Source: Bisporella sp. PMI_857 (lineage: Eukaryota; Ascomycota; Leotiomycetes; Helotiales; Helotiaceae). Taken from it: a stretch of DNA of 64,000 nucleotides. A model generated the notes under the pieces. It had not been told where the DNA came from. It saw nothing but the letters and a program-made list of their open reading frames with translations, and did no database searches. Shown one piece after another: positions 1 through 12,114 of the stretch. The translations under genes were made by a program, and so were the position numbers. Numbering within the stretch: the stretch's first letter is position 1; each line of letters begins with the position of its first letter. Location of the stretch: assembly GCA_021307315.1 (NCBI GenBank), contig JAJSPD010000020.1:661434-725433 (forward strand), read 5' to 3'.

Positions 1-1395
1 AATGATCGAAATATAGCTACCTCTGTTTCAGTCTCTCACTAAATCCTTTGATATGTGTCTCCGCTTTCTCTACAAACAGTTCAAGCATGATTTTGCTGCA
101 ACTTCTCTAAATTTTGGATATGGTCGATTTAGCAATATAACCCAATGACAAAGCAATTGCAATATCTTTTGTTCAAAGCTCTTGATATCGAGACTGTAAA
201 GTAGTGTCTGCTTCGGGAGTACTTCGAATCGAACAATCAAAACATGGACAACTGTCTCACTGTAGTCTAATTGCCATTCTGTACATTCATAAATATCAAC
301 CGTAATCGCGAGAATGCAAAAGAAGGGAGGAAAATCCGTCGCTGGAGTTGGAGCAAATGCGTCAGGCAGTATCTGAGGGTCCGATATCTTTGGATATTAT
401 AACGAAGTCGATGTTATTATCACTGTATTAAAGGGGGGGTTATATAGATCAAGAACGGCAGAAAGAGTGATCCAATTCAATTTCTCAAGCAAACTATATC
501 GCTCGAAGCCGCTTTGATTTTACTGGTGTTGCCAGTGAACAAGCATGACCGGCTTTGGCAATGGCTGATTCTACACAAAAAGATTGCTGTCTCATTTTGA
601 CTCTTGAGTCAGAATTCACCTTATCGTCAACACTACAATGGTTATTTGATTTGTAACCGAATCATGCACTGATATGTTCACCCTCCATTCACTATCAGAA
701 GTTCTTGAAACTTAAAATTCTCCACCTGACTACCGTAAGCTAGGTTTTCTTAAGGCGTCGTGTTAAGCATTACATTAACGCAGTAAAGCACAATATATCT
801 AGAGCCATTTAACAAACATCATTTAGATCTAGCATTTTGGTTTAAGCCGGGGTTATTGGAAGGAATGTCATGTTTGAGCAGTGGCAAGCATTGCATGAAC
901 AAATTTATGACCTAGATTTGCACCTCTTAACACTGATAATCATATATGACTTCCGCTAGTTAAAAATCAAGGAGTGGCTGAATCTGAGGCGGTTGGAATA
1001 CTACAGTAGTTTTATGAATGATTACATCCTTAAAGAAAGCTGGAACTCCAGTACCCCCTTTTCTTTCGCTTAAGAGACTTTGTCAACGTCTCCCTGTCAA
1101 TAATCTTGGCACAAGCTCACTCGCAGCCAAACGGCAAGGGTGATCGGCTAAGCTTCATTAGGTAAGAAGATCTTTGACCCCAGGTTCCAAAATTCAGGAC
1201 TAAAACTCATCAATCTTTAACCCAACTGGAGCCTCCTTGTCTCCTGTCACAACTTCGAGCCAGCGTTTTCAACCCGAAAGAAGGAAGGACTCTGTGTTCT
1301 CGAACGAATGGAAGTCATATTATATTGCCAGGTCCCTATCAGCTAACGGCCGCTGTTGCTGTCCACTTGTGAGGAGCTCGCGCCATTAAGCCATC
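1..1395. other. intergenic, no gene seen
   Basis: No open frame of credible length or codon character on either strand. The sequence is moderately AT-rich. The last few hundred bases are presumably the promoter and leader of the phosphoesterase gene starting at 1396. Confidence 0.6.
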
Positions 1396-3205
1396 ATGGT
1401 GACCAGAAGAATTGTATGCGAGCCTTCAATTCTTGGAATGATAGTTTTACTGATGCTCTTGTTTGATAGATCCGTACAGCTTGCCAGCTGGCAACTCTTT
1501 CAGTAATCACTATAATCGTCGTTTGGTTCCTTGATTCTCGTTATCGAGTCCTACCTTCCGCCCTTCATAATGTCATGCCGGCACATCATCCTGGCCTGCT
1601 CGTCACTGATATCACTGTCAAAAAGTGCAACTCCCTGAACCCAGTATCTAGCTGCAAACTCGATCCAACTGTCTGGCACCGGGTGGACAAGGATCTATAT
1701 TTGAAGAATGGTTGGGTATCAAGCGCATACCTGCACGTCAAACGAAAGAAAGAGGAGGAGTTGCAACCAGATGATAAAGTGATTGTAGATATAAGTGTCG
1801 GAAAGTTGGATCCATCGGCAAGCACAAAGGGGGAAAGCGATGAACGATGGGAATCACGACCTGCTGGCATCTGGATTAAACGGTCAGCAAAGCGACGGGC
1901 AAGTGATTCGCAAGAAGCAATTACCGCCGTTGATATACTATTTGGGGCAGATGCTGTGGATCCAAGAGACGGCTGGGGAGTGGTTGGAACTTCACTCCTT
2001 CTCGATTCATCAGCCGAGAAGCATGAACCACGAGTCAGTGTGAGGAGAGGCAAACTAGTTACGGCTGCTAAACCAATCCCTCGCATCAACGAGCACGGGA
2101 GGTTCAAGATCATGCAAGCGGCAGATATACACTTGAGTACTGGAACTGGTCACTGTAGAGACGAGCAGCCAGTTGGATTGAATGGTGGGAAATGTGAAGC
2201 TGATCCAAGAACCCTGGAGTTCATGGCAAGGTTACTAGACGAGGAAAAGCCTGATCTTGTAGTGCTGAGTGGAGATCAAGTAAACGGAGAGACCGCTCCT
2301 GATGCGCAAAGTGTAAGTTACTTCCCAGCTAGTCAGTTACTTTCCACTTATCATTATTAGGCGATCTTCAAGTATGCTGCTCTCCTTATAGAGCGAAAAA
2401 TACCTTATGCGACCATATTCGGCAATCACGATGACGAAACTATGTCTCGATGGGAACAAATGTCGCTGATTGAAACCTTACCATATTCTTTGTCTGAGGC
2501 AGGTCCTGAGGAGATTGATGGAGTTGGCAACTACGTAGTGGAAGTCCTAGCTCACGGTGGCTCTAAACACTCAGCTCTAACACTTTATCTCCTCGACACC
2601 CATGCATATTCACCAGATGAGCGTGCATTCAAGGGCTATGATTGGTTGAAGAAGAACCAGATTGATTGGTTCAAGACTACAGCGAAAGGACTTAAGAAAG
2701 CTCATGAAGGATATACACACATTCATATGGACTTGGCATTCATTCACATACCATTGCCTGAGTATAATGATAAGAATCTTGAGATAAAGGGAGAGTGGCG
2801 TGAAGGTGTAACAGCTCCCGGTTTCAACTCTGGATTTAGAGATGCTTTGGTTGAAGAGGGAATATTGATGGTCAGCTGTGGACAGTGAGTAAACCCCCCA
2901 ACTTGCATTAACCCATATTGACTCACCCAAGTGATCACGCAAATGAGTACTGTGCTCTTTCACGAAATGAAGCCAAGCAGCCGGCACTCTGGATGTGTTA
3001 TGCAGGGGGAGCTGGCTTTGGTGGATATGGTGGATATGGTGGATATCATCGTCGCATGCGATTTTTCGATATTGACATGAATGAGGCAAGGATCACAACT
3101 TACAAAAGGGTCGAGTATGGAGATACCAAGGCGAAAATAGATGAGCAGATTATCGTTAATGGTGGGCGGGTACAAGCACTTCACACTGGAGGGTCTGCTG
3201 TGTAA
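1396..3205 (+). CDS. Dcr2-type calcineurin-like phosphoesterase, membrane anchored
   Basis: Four exons fit one frame: 1396-1413, 1470-2312, 2361-2884 and 2932-3205, giving about 552 residues. All three introns are GT-AG; the last splits the histidine codon of the GHDH motif. The N-terminus has basic residues and then one hydrophobic segment (roughly residues 10-25), so it is probably a signal anchor. The two-metal phosphoesterase motifs are all present: ADIHLS (DxH), SGDQV, FGNHDDE, the FIHIPLPEY block and GHDH. A Gly/Tyr-rich stretch (GGYGGYGGY) follows, as in fungal members of this family. Yeast Dcr2 is a phosphatase linked to cell-cycle and unfolded-protein-response control; a similar role here is inference. 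The start at 1396 is preferred because the short first exon supplies the conserved MVTRR start and keeps the frame. The downstream oxidoreductase gene starts about 380 bases after the stop. Confidence 0.85.
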
Positions 3206-3587
3206 ATTTTACAGTGTCATTCGATAACGGTTTTGGGAGCATCAAGGCATCATGCGAGGCGTTAAGGAAATGGAGGCTACGGAATGAACAGTGTATTCTG
3301 GATTATAGTTACCAGACAGCGTTAAATGTATATCAATTCGATACCGCTTCACTGATAACTCAACCTCATCGACCTCATTCTCGTCAGGAATTTCGTCTCT
3401 ATCTGTGATCAACTGCGATCTTTGTTGGACAATAGTTGACTTCGCACTAAGCCATTCTTGGCTAACCCCTGATTATAAATCTTTCGTGTTGGCTTCTTCA
3501 TATAATGATTACCATAGAGCATGCCTCCCGCATGGTCTTACGGATTTGGCAATTGATCCTTCAAATTTCCCCTCAGCGGTACGTAGG

Positions 3588-4678
3588 ATGGCTTCGAATT
3601 CTACTACGGCTTCATCGAGTCACATTGAAAGGACGGCACATGAACCACGTGACCATGTAAGATTGCTTAACATGCATTTCGGAGTGCGAAAGACTGATAG
3701 TAGTGATTAGGGATTACATAGAGTTATCTTGAGTGGGATTAACCAGGTCAATGGAGAGGTGAGGCTATTGCGGTTGAGTCCTGTTGATCGGGAGAGTGTG
3801 ATCAAGGTATGACGTGATGGCCTATCACTCGAGAAGAATGCCCACCTTCAAATATCTGTCATATTTAAGAACTTTATCGTGGCTCTCTCTCTTAAATAAC
3901 TTTTTTATACGTACCGTATTTTGCAGAAGTGGATGCTAATAAGGCCTAGTTTCAACCGGGCCAATGGCTGGATGTCCACATCCCCAAGCTCCCCAAACCA
4001 GGTGGCTTCACCATCACCTCGCCTCCATCACTTGCCTCTTTACTAGCCACTCCGTCCCCATATCTAGAACTTGCTGTCCAACACACGCCCAATCCACCCG
4101 CCGCCTGGCTCTCCCGTCCCGTTCCCGAGATCCTGAATCAGGAACTGCAAATTCGCGTTGGGGGCAGCTTCGTTTGGCCGCCTCAGTTTCATGGGCAGGT
4201 GGGCGGGGTTAAGAGAATAGTATTCGTAGCGGGTGGCATGGGCATTAATCCGTTTATGAGTATGCTGAGTCATCTTTCAGAACAAGAGGAAGTGCCATTT
4301 GAAATCACACTCTTGTATTCGATACGAGATCCTGGTCCAGGGAGGAAGATTGAAGAGTTGTTGTTTGTGGAGAGGTTGGGGAGTATTTTGAGAAAATGGG
4401 AAGGAGAACAGATGTTGAGGAGGTTTCAGCTGTTTTTAACTTCTGCCGGAGGGGATGCGGAGACCAGTATTTTAAGTGCTGAAGGGTGGAGTGTGCAGTG
4501 GAAGGGATGGAGGATGAGTGAGGATGATGTGTTGGACGCTCTCGGCCCATCAGGCGAGAGAGAGGGAACAGTAGTTTACGTTTGTGGGGTGCCGGACATG
4601 ACGGATCGGATGGTTGAGATTGTGAAGGCTGTGGAGGGGATAGATGAGAGGCATGTTCTGTGTGAAAAATGGTGGTGA
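3588..4678 (+). CDS. OXNAD1-like FAD/NAD(P)-binding oxidoreductase
   Basis: Three exons (3588-3656, 3711-3806, 3950-4678) give a 297-residue protein. The first half is a ferredoxin-reductase-type FAD-binding barrel: PGQWLDVH and GGFTITSPP match the flavin-binding region. The second half is an NAD(P)-binding Rossmann domain with VFVAGGMGINP at its nucleotide loop and a C-terminal YVCGVPDMT segment, a variant of the usual CGPPxM. Length and domain order match the eukaryotic OXNAD1 family, which is generally mitochondrial. The start at 3588 gives MASNSTT; an in-frame upstream extension exists without a clear presequence, so the exact start is uncertain. The 143-base second intron is longer than most here but has clean borders. 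The substrate is unknown. Confidence 0.8.
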
Positions 4679-5184
4679 GAAGGATAGGCTTTTCTTAATC
4701 AGAAAGGAAGCATAGAGCCAGCCCCACAGCGCAGGTAAGTGCCAACTGGTCAAAGGAATGTAGCTGGGGAATGAGCTTCATGCTAACTTCCTTTTACGTG
4801 AATTGTAGACTGGAAGCGGCATAATTAGCTGAGCTAAGCGTGATTATGAGAGCTTTCCTGAGATCCATGGCGGACCACACTAGATTTAAAATCTGTGTAA
4901 AAGCACAAACATTTCCTAGAGATTACATCTCATAAATATTGAGGCTAACGAATGGAGATCGTAGCTGAGTGGGAAGGTGTGTAAATTTTCATCCAGTCGT
5001 CAGCTGTTAATGCAGTGAAATTATTATTTTAATCCATATCGGTCATTAATTAATCACTTTACTCTCAGATTATAATAGAAGCACTTGAATAGCAATTTTT
5101 CTTTTTTGTACCACAATAGACTACGCTATGATGACTAATTGTACGGTTTCCCAGACGAAAATTCTAATAGTGATAGAAAGGCAT
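4679..5184. other. intergenic, no gene seen
   Basis: This stretch lies between the 3' ends of a plus-strand gene and a minus-strand decayed gene. It holds AT-rich segments near 5040-5110 and no supported frame. Confidence 0.6.
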
Positions 5185-8100
5185 TCAAAAGAAGGCGACG
5201 ACATCAGCGATCGTTGACTTGACGGCCCAGACTCCTAGCCTAAGTCTGTTCTGCGCTCCCCAATCTCGGCATCTCTGCTTTTGAGCTCGGACTTTGTGTA
5301 TTGATCTGCCCACCCCATCAATGTTCACCTTATCTGACTCTCCGTCAAAGACCCATTGCATTAGGCCGCCCTTCGCCTCCGAACAGAACCATGCATTAGC
5401 ATCAAATTCGGACATATTCTGCACGTAATCTCTGATGGCTTTGCATTCGGGATCAGTACTGTGCATCCTAATACAGTGATTGGGTTTGCCCTTGATGGGG
5501 TGATCCGCCTCGTGACGCAGCTGGGAGCCAGCAAAACGAATGCCAAGCTCGCAAAAGGCAAGGTAATTGTTGAGAGGATGAATATCCCTCAAGTTCTGTT
5601 TTGCGGCATTACATGTTAACTTTCTGTTTCGGGAACAGATTTCGTGTTTTTAAGATAAGGGAATGTCATCTTACTTTCGGGCAGATGTTGGTGAGTAATT
5701 CATTCACCATCAGATTCTCAGGACTTGTTTGATAGAGAGCAAACCCAATCGACGACACGAAGGCAGAAGTTTGGTCAGATTTTCAGTCCCCACATAAACA
5801 AGGAAACATGGTATTTTCCTTGTGTAGCTTATGCCTATTATCAAACTTAATCGACCCGGAAGGCTGACCAAATACTTTTATGATGAGAACGCCAAGTTAG
5901 CAAAAGTATTCTAATGGTTATTATTTTATCGGCCGTGCAAAACTGTCTCCAAAGTGAGATATCGTGACCTGAAGATATCAAGGCCATTATAGGGTTACTT
6001 ACTGCAAACAGGGAGATCAAATTGCGAGTCTCCATTATTGATCGCCTTGAGATGAGAATTCGTTGTTATACTCTGATCTGTATTTCCATGACGCTGTAAG
6101 TAATTCGATATAGACTCGTCCCTCGCATCTTCTACTGTTAGGTTATACTCCGGCAAGGACTCATAACCCCAAAGCTTACGCTCGTGATTATCCTTGAATT
6201 GTGATGTCCAACACTGGGCTTGGCACATTTGATTGCTGTGAGCGCCACGAGTGAGTAATTGTAAACTAAAAAAAAAGAGCGTTTTCAATATTCAAGAACG
6301 CCCGGGGCAATAAAACGAGAGAGACGTAGGAAACTTAGGAGGCTGAAGGAGCATACCCTTTGCAAGAACGGTGACCAGTTTGAATGTCCTCTTGATCTGG
6401 GCTACATGGTGATTCATCCTGACCTCTGATGTCCACATATTTGACGTATCAGTGAGCATTTCTCCAGAGGCCAGTAATTAGCTTTTCGGTGTTACGATGG
6501 AGAAGGTTAATCTCATCTTTTCCTGCGACGAAGTCTGGCGTGCCACTTTTAGTCCATGTAGTATATCTCAGCATTCCTGCAAGTTTCTATATATGGCCGT
6601 CAGCAGGAACAAAATAAGGGCCATAAACCAACAACAAAGAAGCCGAGTATTTCGTACCGGTACCACCCATACATCTAGAATATTGTGCTTTTGAGCGACT
6701 ATTTCCATGCTCGTCAGTTACATTCCTATCCCCATTTTTTCGCGCGATATGGCCATTGCCATCCCATTTTTAGGATATTTCCCCTTTCATGGCATTATGC
6801 AACGAATTGACTAAGCCATTTCGTACATCTACAGATGTCCTAACGATATGCTCATGTATCATATCAGAGCGGTGCCATGATTCGTCCGCAATGCCCCCTC
6901 CAAAAGACGCGCATAAGCCTCCAGCAACCTTTGGGCTTGCAAGTCCAGGCTAAGGAAATAATATGGGGTTAGTATTGTATGCCTTTCAAAAGAGCAGGAC
7001 AAGGTCTAGGCCAGGAACCTTATTGCAATATGTCGCGGACATCAATATGTTCAACAGTGGAGGTACGAAGATCCGAAGATACTTCTGACCTAGTTGATAC
7101 TTGAATGTATTAACACTTGCGGCATATTAAAGCTAAGCTGCTCACTCAGGCTTAAGATTAAACTTTCGAATTGTAAAGAATTTCTCTGCAGCACTTACGA
7201 TGCCAACACCTTTGTGTACTGTATTTGGGCCCTTGATCGCCCAGGAGTATTGAATCCCAGCGTAAACGATTTCAAACATTGCCTTCACTACAGATAAACA
7301 TTAGTAGAATAAATCTTATACATGACAATATACACCATATACCATGCTTGAAGGCTTATTTCTAGTATAACACCTCACAGGCCCCGTAAGGCAAGTCTTC
7401 TGAAGTCTCAAGATGACAGAGGCCAACAAAGCTTGACCCATTCCTCTCGAGGACGTATCAAAGACTTTGGCACATTTCAACGTGACTTATAGCGAAGAAT
7501 TCATGGGCAGCATTATAAATTAAGGAGACGCGCACCGGCTTCTGAACCAAATGCAATGACCCCCTTCTTAACCTATTTTTCTCGCTCTGCCTCCTTTTTT
7601 TCGCGCTCTGTTCGATCTCCTGGACTCACAGTCGCCTTTTCCTTGTCATTGTTATTTAAATCCTCATATGTTGGTGGAGAAACATTAGCATCATATAGAG
7701 GAGGGGGATCGTCATTGCCTCAATGGTCTGAACCTGGACTGCTATTTGGAGACTTGGCCGGCTTCTTCACGAGCGGCCTTCCTGGAGAGCTGGGTTTTTT
7801 GGAGCCACGTGAAGGAGGACGAGTTTTACGATGCTTTCCGTGAGGACTCCTGTTTCCTTTAGAGCCAGGACCTGGAGGAGGCAATAACTCTATCCGCTCG
7901 ACATCCCCACGCTTGGAGATCGCTGGCGTGTCAGGTTCAAACCATGAGGGGCGAAATCTACTTGCAACCAGATCCATCTCGTAAACTGTAGTGTTAAGCG
8001 GACCCAAAGTGGCTGCTTCGTAACCTATTGGAGTCAGCATAGCTCTTGAGATCAAATAATGGAATGCTAAGTAATATGTGCGTATACACCATACTTTGAG

Positions 8101-9419
8101 TGTGAAAGTCCAGAAAGGTGATTATATTACGTACCGTGAGTTGGCGGGTAAGTAGAGGTCAAAATAAGCTTGACTGTGTCTGTAACTAGTAATACAGCTG
8201 CGTCCACAGGTCCGCCAACGTCATATAAGGAGCCAGCGGCGCATATAGCAGCGGTAAAGACACTTATAGTCGACTAGATAATACTATTTATAAATTGGCA
8301 CAGGGCCTCCGCGCGGGCATCAGGCGTGGGAGAGAATAACTGAACGAGCCTGTGTGTTCGTCTTAGATTGTTCATCTAAACTGCCAACATTAATTGCTAT
8401 CAAGTCAGCCTGCCGTTCAAGTGACAATAAGTTGAGGTTTGAGTCCTTACATAGGCATAATGGTGATTTCTCTGCAATCTATCTAACTTTAAGCTAATAA
8501 AATATACCCTTCTAGCTCGTCTTAAGATGTCTTACATTGGAATCTCCTTGTTCTGAGTTTCAAGAGAATTCACAATGTCCTCACATCTAGGTAGTTTATC
8601 ACAACCATTCTATAGCGAGAGTTTTAGTATTATTTTGTATATTTTGGTAGTTATCAAGAGTAAAAGGTTACCTCAAGAGCCCCCATACATTTGAAGCCAG
8701 CTTTATATCTGTAAAGTTACATATGTGACTGTCATAAGTGCACGGGAACTCCTGATGAAAACCCCAGTTAGGGTTAATGCTGCGAGCAGCTGAGACTTAC
8801 AAGATAGACTATATTGCGGCAACTGAAGTCGCTACACCATAAACTCAAAGTTAGATCACTTGTTCGAAAATTCTCTCAAGGATAGCGCCATTTCAAGAGC
8901 GAATAACTCCAAAGACATGCTAAACGAGTATATACATGTCTTGAGAGCAAAATTTTATGAAGCCTTTAGATATAGGAGTTGTTGTTTCGAAAAGCTAACA
9001 CTTACATTCCGTTCCACTAAGTCAATATTAGCTAGCTATATCTACAGCAAGGTGTGTTAGGTTGATTGTAATCCTTACATGTTTGTAGCCGAAATACTTC
9101 CCCTCGCCGTGATCACGAAATGCTTCAAAATCTGTCTCTCCTGCATTCTGACTCCATGATTCGTACCACTCGATTGCCTCCGAATCTTCTACGTTTTTTG
9201 TGTCGCCATAAAGTATTTACCAAGGCAATTCCTTTTAGATGCCCAATGTTCGACAGCCTCCTCAAGGCCACCATCTCCTTTCGAAATTAAGCTGGAGGTT
9301 CGGTTCGTAAGTATGGCATTGTCATGGCTGTGGGATGGGGAGGGGCTCGATGGTGCCGGTATGGAAACTGCAGCCTTTCCCCAGAACAGCAAGAGCAGTG
9401 CGCTCGTATACACCCTCAT
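5185..9419 (-). pseudogene. decayed multi-exon gene for a large secreted protein, family not recognised
   Basis: A signal-peptide-like start (hydrophobic MRVYTSALLLLFWGKAAVS) is encoded at 9419 downward. Going toward 5185, many coding-looking stretches follow on the same strand, several joined by good splice sites: a donor at about 8140 joined to an acceptor near 8030, a donor near 6350 joined to an acceptor near 6240, and an intron ending near 5592. Pieces include Cys-rich segments, a Pro/Lys/Ser-rich segment with PPPLYD and PPTYEDL (about 7650-7900), and a final 130-residue exon (5185-5592). In-frame stops break the coding stretches at about 8809, 8274, 7720, 6770 and 6449. Each is one C-to-T change from Gln or Arg, the pattern RIP leaves. 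Some of these stops might instead be intron borders, but I could not assemble one continuous spliced frame. I do not recognise the family. Confidence 0.5.
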
Positions 9420-10067
9420 ACTGGTTGAGCGAAGTCCAAATTGAACAAGATTTACTTTAAAGAACTTGCGTGGACCCTTATCCTTGAATGATGGTGTAGT
9501 TTTGGAGAATAATTGGTGACCTACGACGTATTTATACTCACAAATCCAAGTGATAGAGCAAGGAAGAGCTATCTTACTAAAATCCCACTTGATGTAGTCG
9601 TATCTGAGATATGAGCGAAAAGTTTTCTCTGAATTTACTATTCTACGCTAGGAGTCGGACGATGTCTTTAAGACAATGCGAAAAAGCGCTGGACTTGAGC
9701 AATAAGCAGAGTTTGGATGAATATTCTGCGATAGAGCAGGAGCAAAACAAATGACGCAGATAAGCAATCAGTCTTAATGTCACATGAGATATAAGGGTAT
9801 GAACGGCTAGCGTTAAATTTGAAGCGCAAGTTAACACTATACACATCATAAACTTAAGTGACATAATCTCACACTGCAACGCACCTCAACGAAATGTACA
9901 TCATACACAAGTATCCATTTTAAAACTTAAAACTGGCTAGACTGTAGCCGATGCATGTTGAGCAGTAAAACAAGAATGGCAGCTTCGGTGGATCCAGGAA
10001 TAGCATCTACTTTCAGTTGAGTTTCGTACCGTTCGCTAGGTAAAGTTCTTTCTAAAGCTTAGGTTTG
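9420..10067. other. intergenic, no gene seen
   Basis: This is the presumed promoter of the decayed secreted-protein gene plus the 3' flank of the phosphoesterase gene. The short frame at 9643-9879 has no recognisable features. Confidence 0.55.
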
Positions 10068-11203
10068 TCAATCTCCCCAGGTCGGCAACTCGATATCAAC
10101 AACAATTGGCTTATTCAACGACTTCCCGCCTCTATGTGGCCAGCTTGACGACATGATAGCAGCATTCACAACACAGGTTTCCAACCGCGATGTACGACCC
10201 GATAGAGCCAGAATATCGGATCTTGAGGTTAGAGGTATCCCACCACAACCAGCGGTCAAGCTTGGTTCCATCATTGGGAATTGGGTATGGATGCTGTCTT
10301 TATTTTGTACCAGAATTGGAGAAACCGGCGTCGACGCTTTTGCGCAATTTATATCTTCGCAGTCTCCTATCGCACCGTCATTTTGCAAAGGACGCCCCAA
10401 TTTTCCAGTCAGGTCTAGTAAAGAAAGTTTTCTGTTGTCCTTGCCAGGATCCATCCACGGTTGCACAGAGCGTTCCTTATATCTACAATTGGTTGAATCA
10501 AGGTCCCATTCAATCCGCTCTGCTCCTCTACCTTCATGGACATGTCCGCAGACTGCTATGCGTGGCCGGATTCTCCATAAAGCTTGTCGTAGGGCCTCGC
10601 AGCCAAGGGTTCGCCTGTCATTTCCACTATCGCAGTGATATTTAGGAGGTGTATGCGTGACAACAATATCTGTAGCTAGGGGAATGCTTTCCCAGATTCG
10701 TGCAGCATCATCTGTGCTATACCCAAAAGCCCACATGCCATTCGCAGGTGACAGTGGGGAGCCAAAGATCTTGAAGGTTGTTCGAGGACCGTTTGGAGAT
10801 AGTAATCTGATTATAGCGGCTTCATGGCGTAGCCATATAATTGAGGTTGAGTTCTCTAGCAATTCTTGACATTTTATATGGTCTTGTGGATTTTGACTGT
10901 GGAAATATGATCCGTATTCTTCATAAAATGAGCTATCGAGAGTAATGTCGTGATTGCCTAGTAGTGTCAACATATATATGTATGTTTACAGACAAGGAAG
11001 CCTGTACCTGCTATGACAATTTTGGCTTCGAAATCTGCCTCCTCCAACCAGTGGATGGCCTTCTGTAGTTCTGAGAAAGATCCTTGATTTGATAAGTCCC
11101 CGGCATGAATGAGCACATCTCCTTTCGGAAGCTTGATCGCCTTTCCAGAGTTATGTGTATCAGATACGCAAACAATCCTCGTCCTTCTTAATTGGGGCCC
11201 CAT
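10068..11203 (-). CDS. calcineurin-like metallophosphoesterase (MPPED type)
   Basis: Two exons, 11203-11008 and 10957-10068, give 361 residues; the 50-base intron interrupts the Gly codon of the GNHD motif. Motifs read in order: RIVCVSDTHN (DxH), GDVLIHAGDLSNQG (GD), IAGNHDITLD (GNHD), VVTHTPPKYHCD and AVCGHVHEGRG (GHVH). This is the MPPED1/2-like branch common in filamentous fungi. Members hydrolyse phosphoesters, and natural substrates are largely unknown. The last ~120 residues after the GHVH motif are Ser/Thr-rich and variable. The start at 11203 puts the first motif eight residues in, as in shorter family members. It is unrelated in detail to the Dcr2-type enzyme at 1396, which has a membrane anchor and a GHDH motif. 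Confidence 0.85.
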
Positions 11204-12114
11204 TATTTATAAAAGATATCCTACTTCGATTCGAGGCTGGAGAGATGCGGTTCCGCACATCAAAGGTCGTGCCTGCTTCCAGAGCCACTCTCATCAGCGA
11301 TAGCTCGGGTTGCGATACCCGTCTACCATTTTCCTTGCTGGTCAGAAAGGCAATGCTTCTGTCACGCTTATATCAGCCACTAGATATGGCTGACGAAATA
11401 TTGCGACGAAGCATATCTTTTTATTGATGTCGCTTTGATGTGGCGTTCAAAAACCTGTCCCTTCTCGTCAATGTATCGCCATAACAGCTTAATGAATACA
11501 GCAATTGCAAATTATGTTAATTGAATGTAGATACTCGAACGTTTGAACAGGATCGATGATGCAACGAAGTTATGGTTATGATAAGATAATAAGCTTGTTT
11601 GTTGTGGTAGCCGTCAGTCTCGGCATATCTTCCACATTGAGCTTTATCGCCGCATGAACATCCCCTTTTCTATCCCTGAGCAAAAGGCGACAACCCATAC
11701 CACGTTCAATCTTTTGGCTCCACGACCATTTTAGAGCACGAATCCTCTTTCAAACGCGATCACTAGTAGTACAACTGTCTCATAAGGCTTCTCTCTCTAG
11801 ATTCCGCTAATTGCCCTCGGTATCGCGAAACCTCTAGCACACTGGATAAAACAAGAAAGTAAACACCTTTAGCCTCAAACTTCACGAGCCTTTGAGACTG
11901 GCCTAGCTTCTGTTGCAGACCTTCTGCGATATCTTTATCACTGCAATTGCCCCTCAGAACTTCCCAACATTCGTTACGAGCGAATTGCAATCTGAAGTTA
12001 TCGAACGGAGCTGGTTCAACCAAAGTAACAATTGTCTAATATAGCCCCGCGAGATCTTTCACCTCTCCAATTGCCAATCGGACTGAAACAAAATCCGCCA
12101 GCCTTGAAGGCACG
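11204..12114. other. divergent intergenic region
   Basis: Shared upstream region of the minus-strand phosphoesterase and the plus-strand TeaR-like gene. Frames here lack ATG starts or coding character. It presumably contains both promoters and leaders. Confidence 0.55.

Noticed and set aside
3006..3050. Short GGATATGGT tandem repeat as a possible expansion
   Set aside because: It encodes the Gly/Tyr stretch normal for fungal Dcr2-type proteins and has only about three units.
9643..9879. 78-residue minus-strand frame rich in Leu and Cys
   Set aside because: No motif, poor codon character and no supporting splice context.
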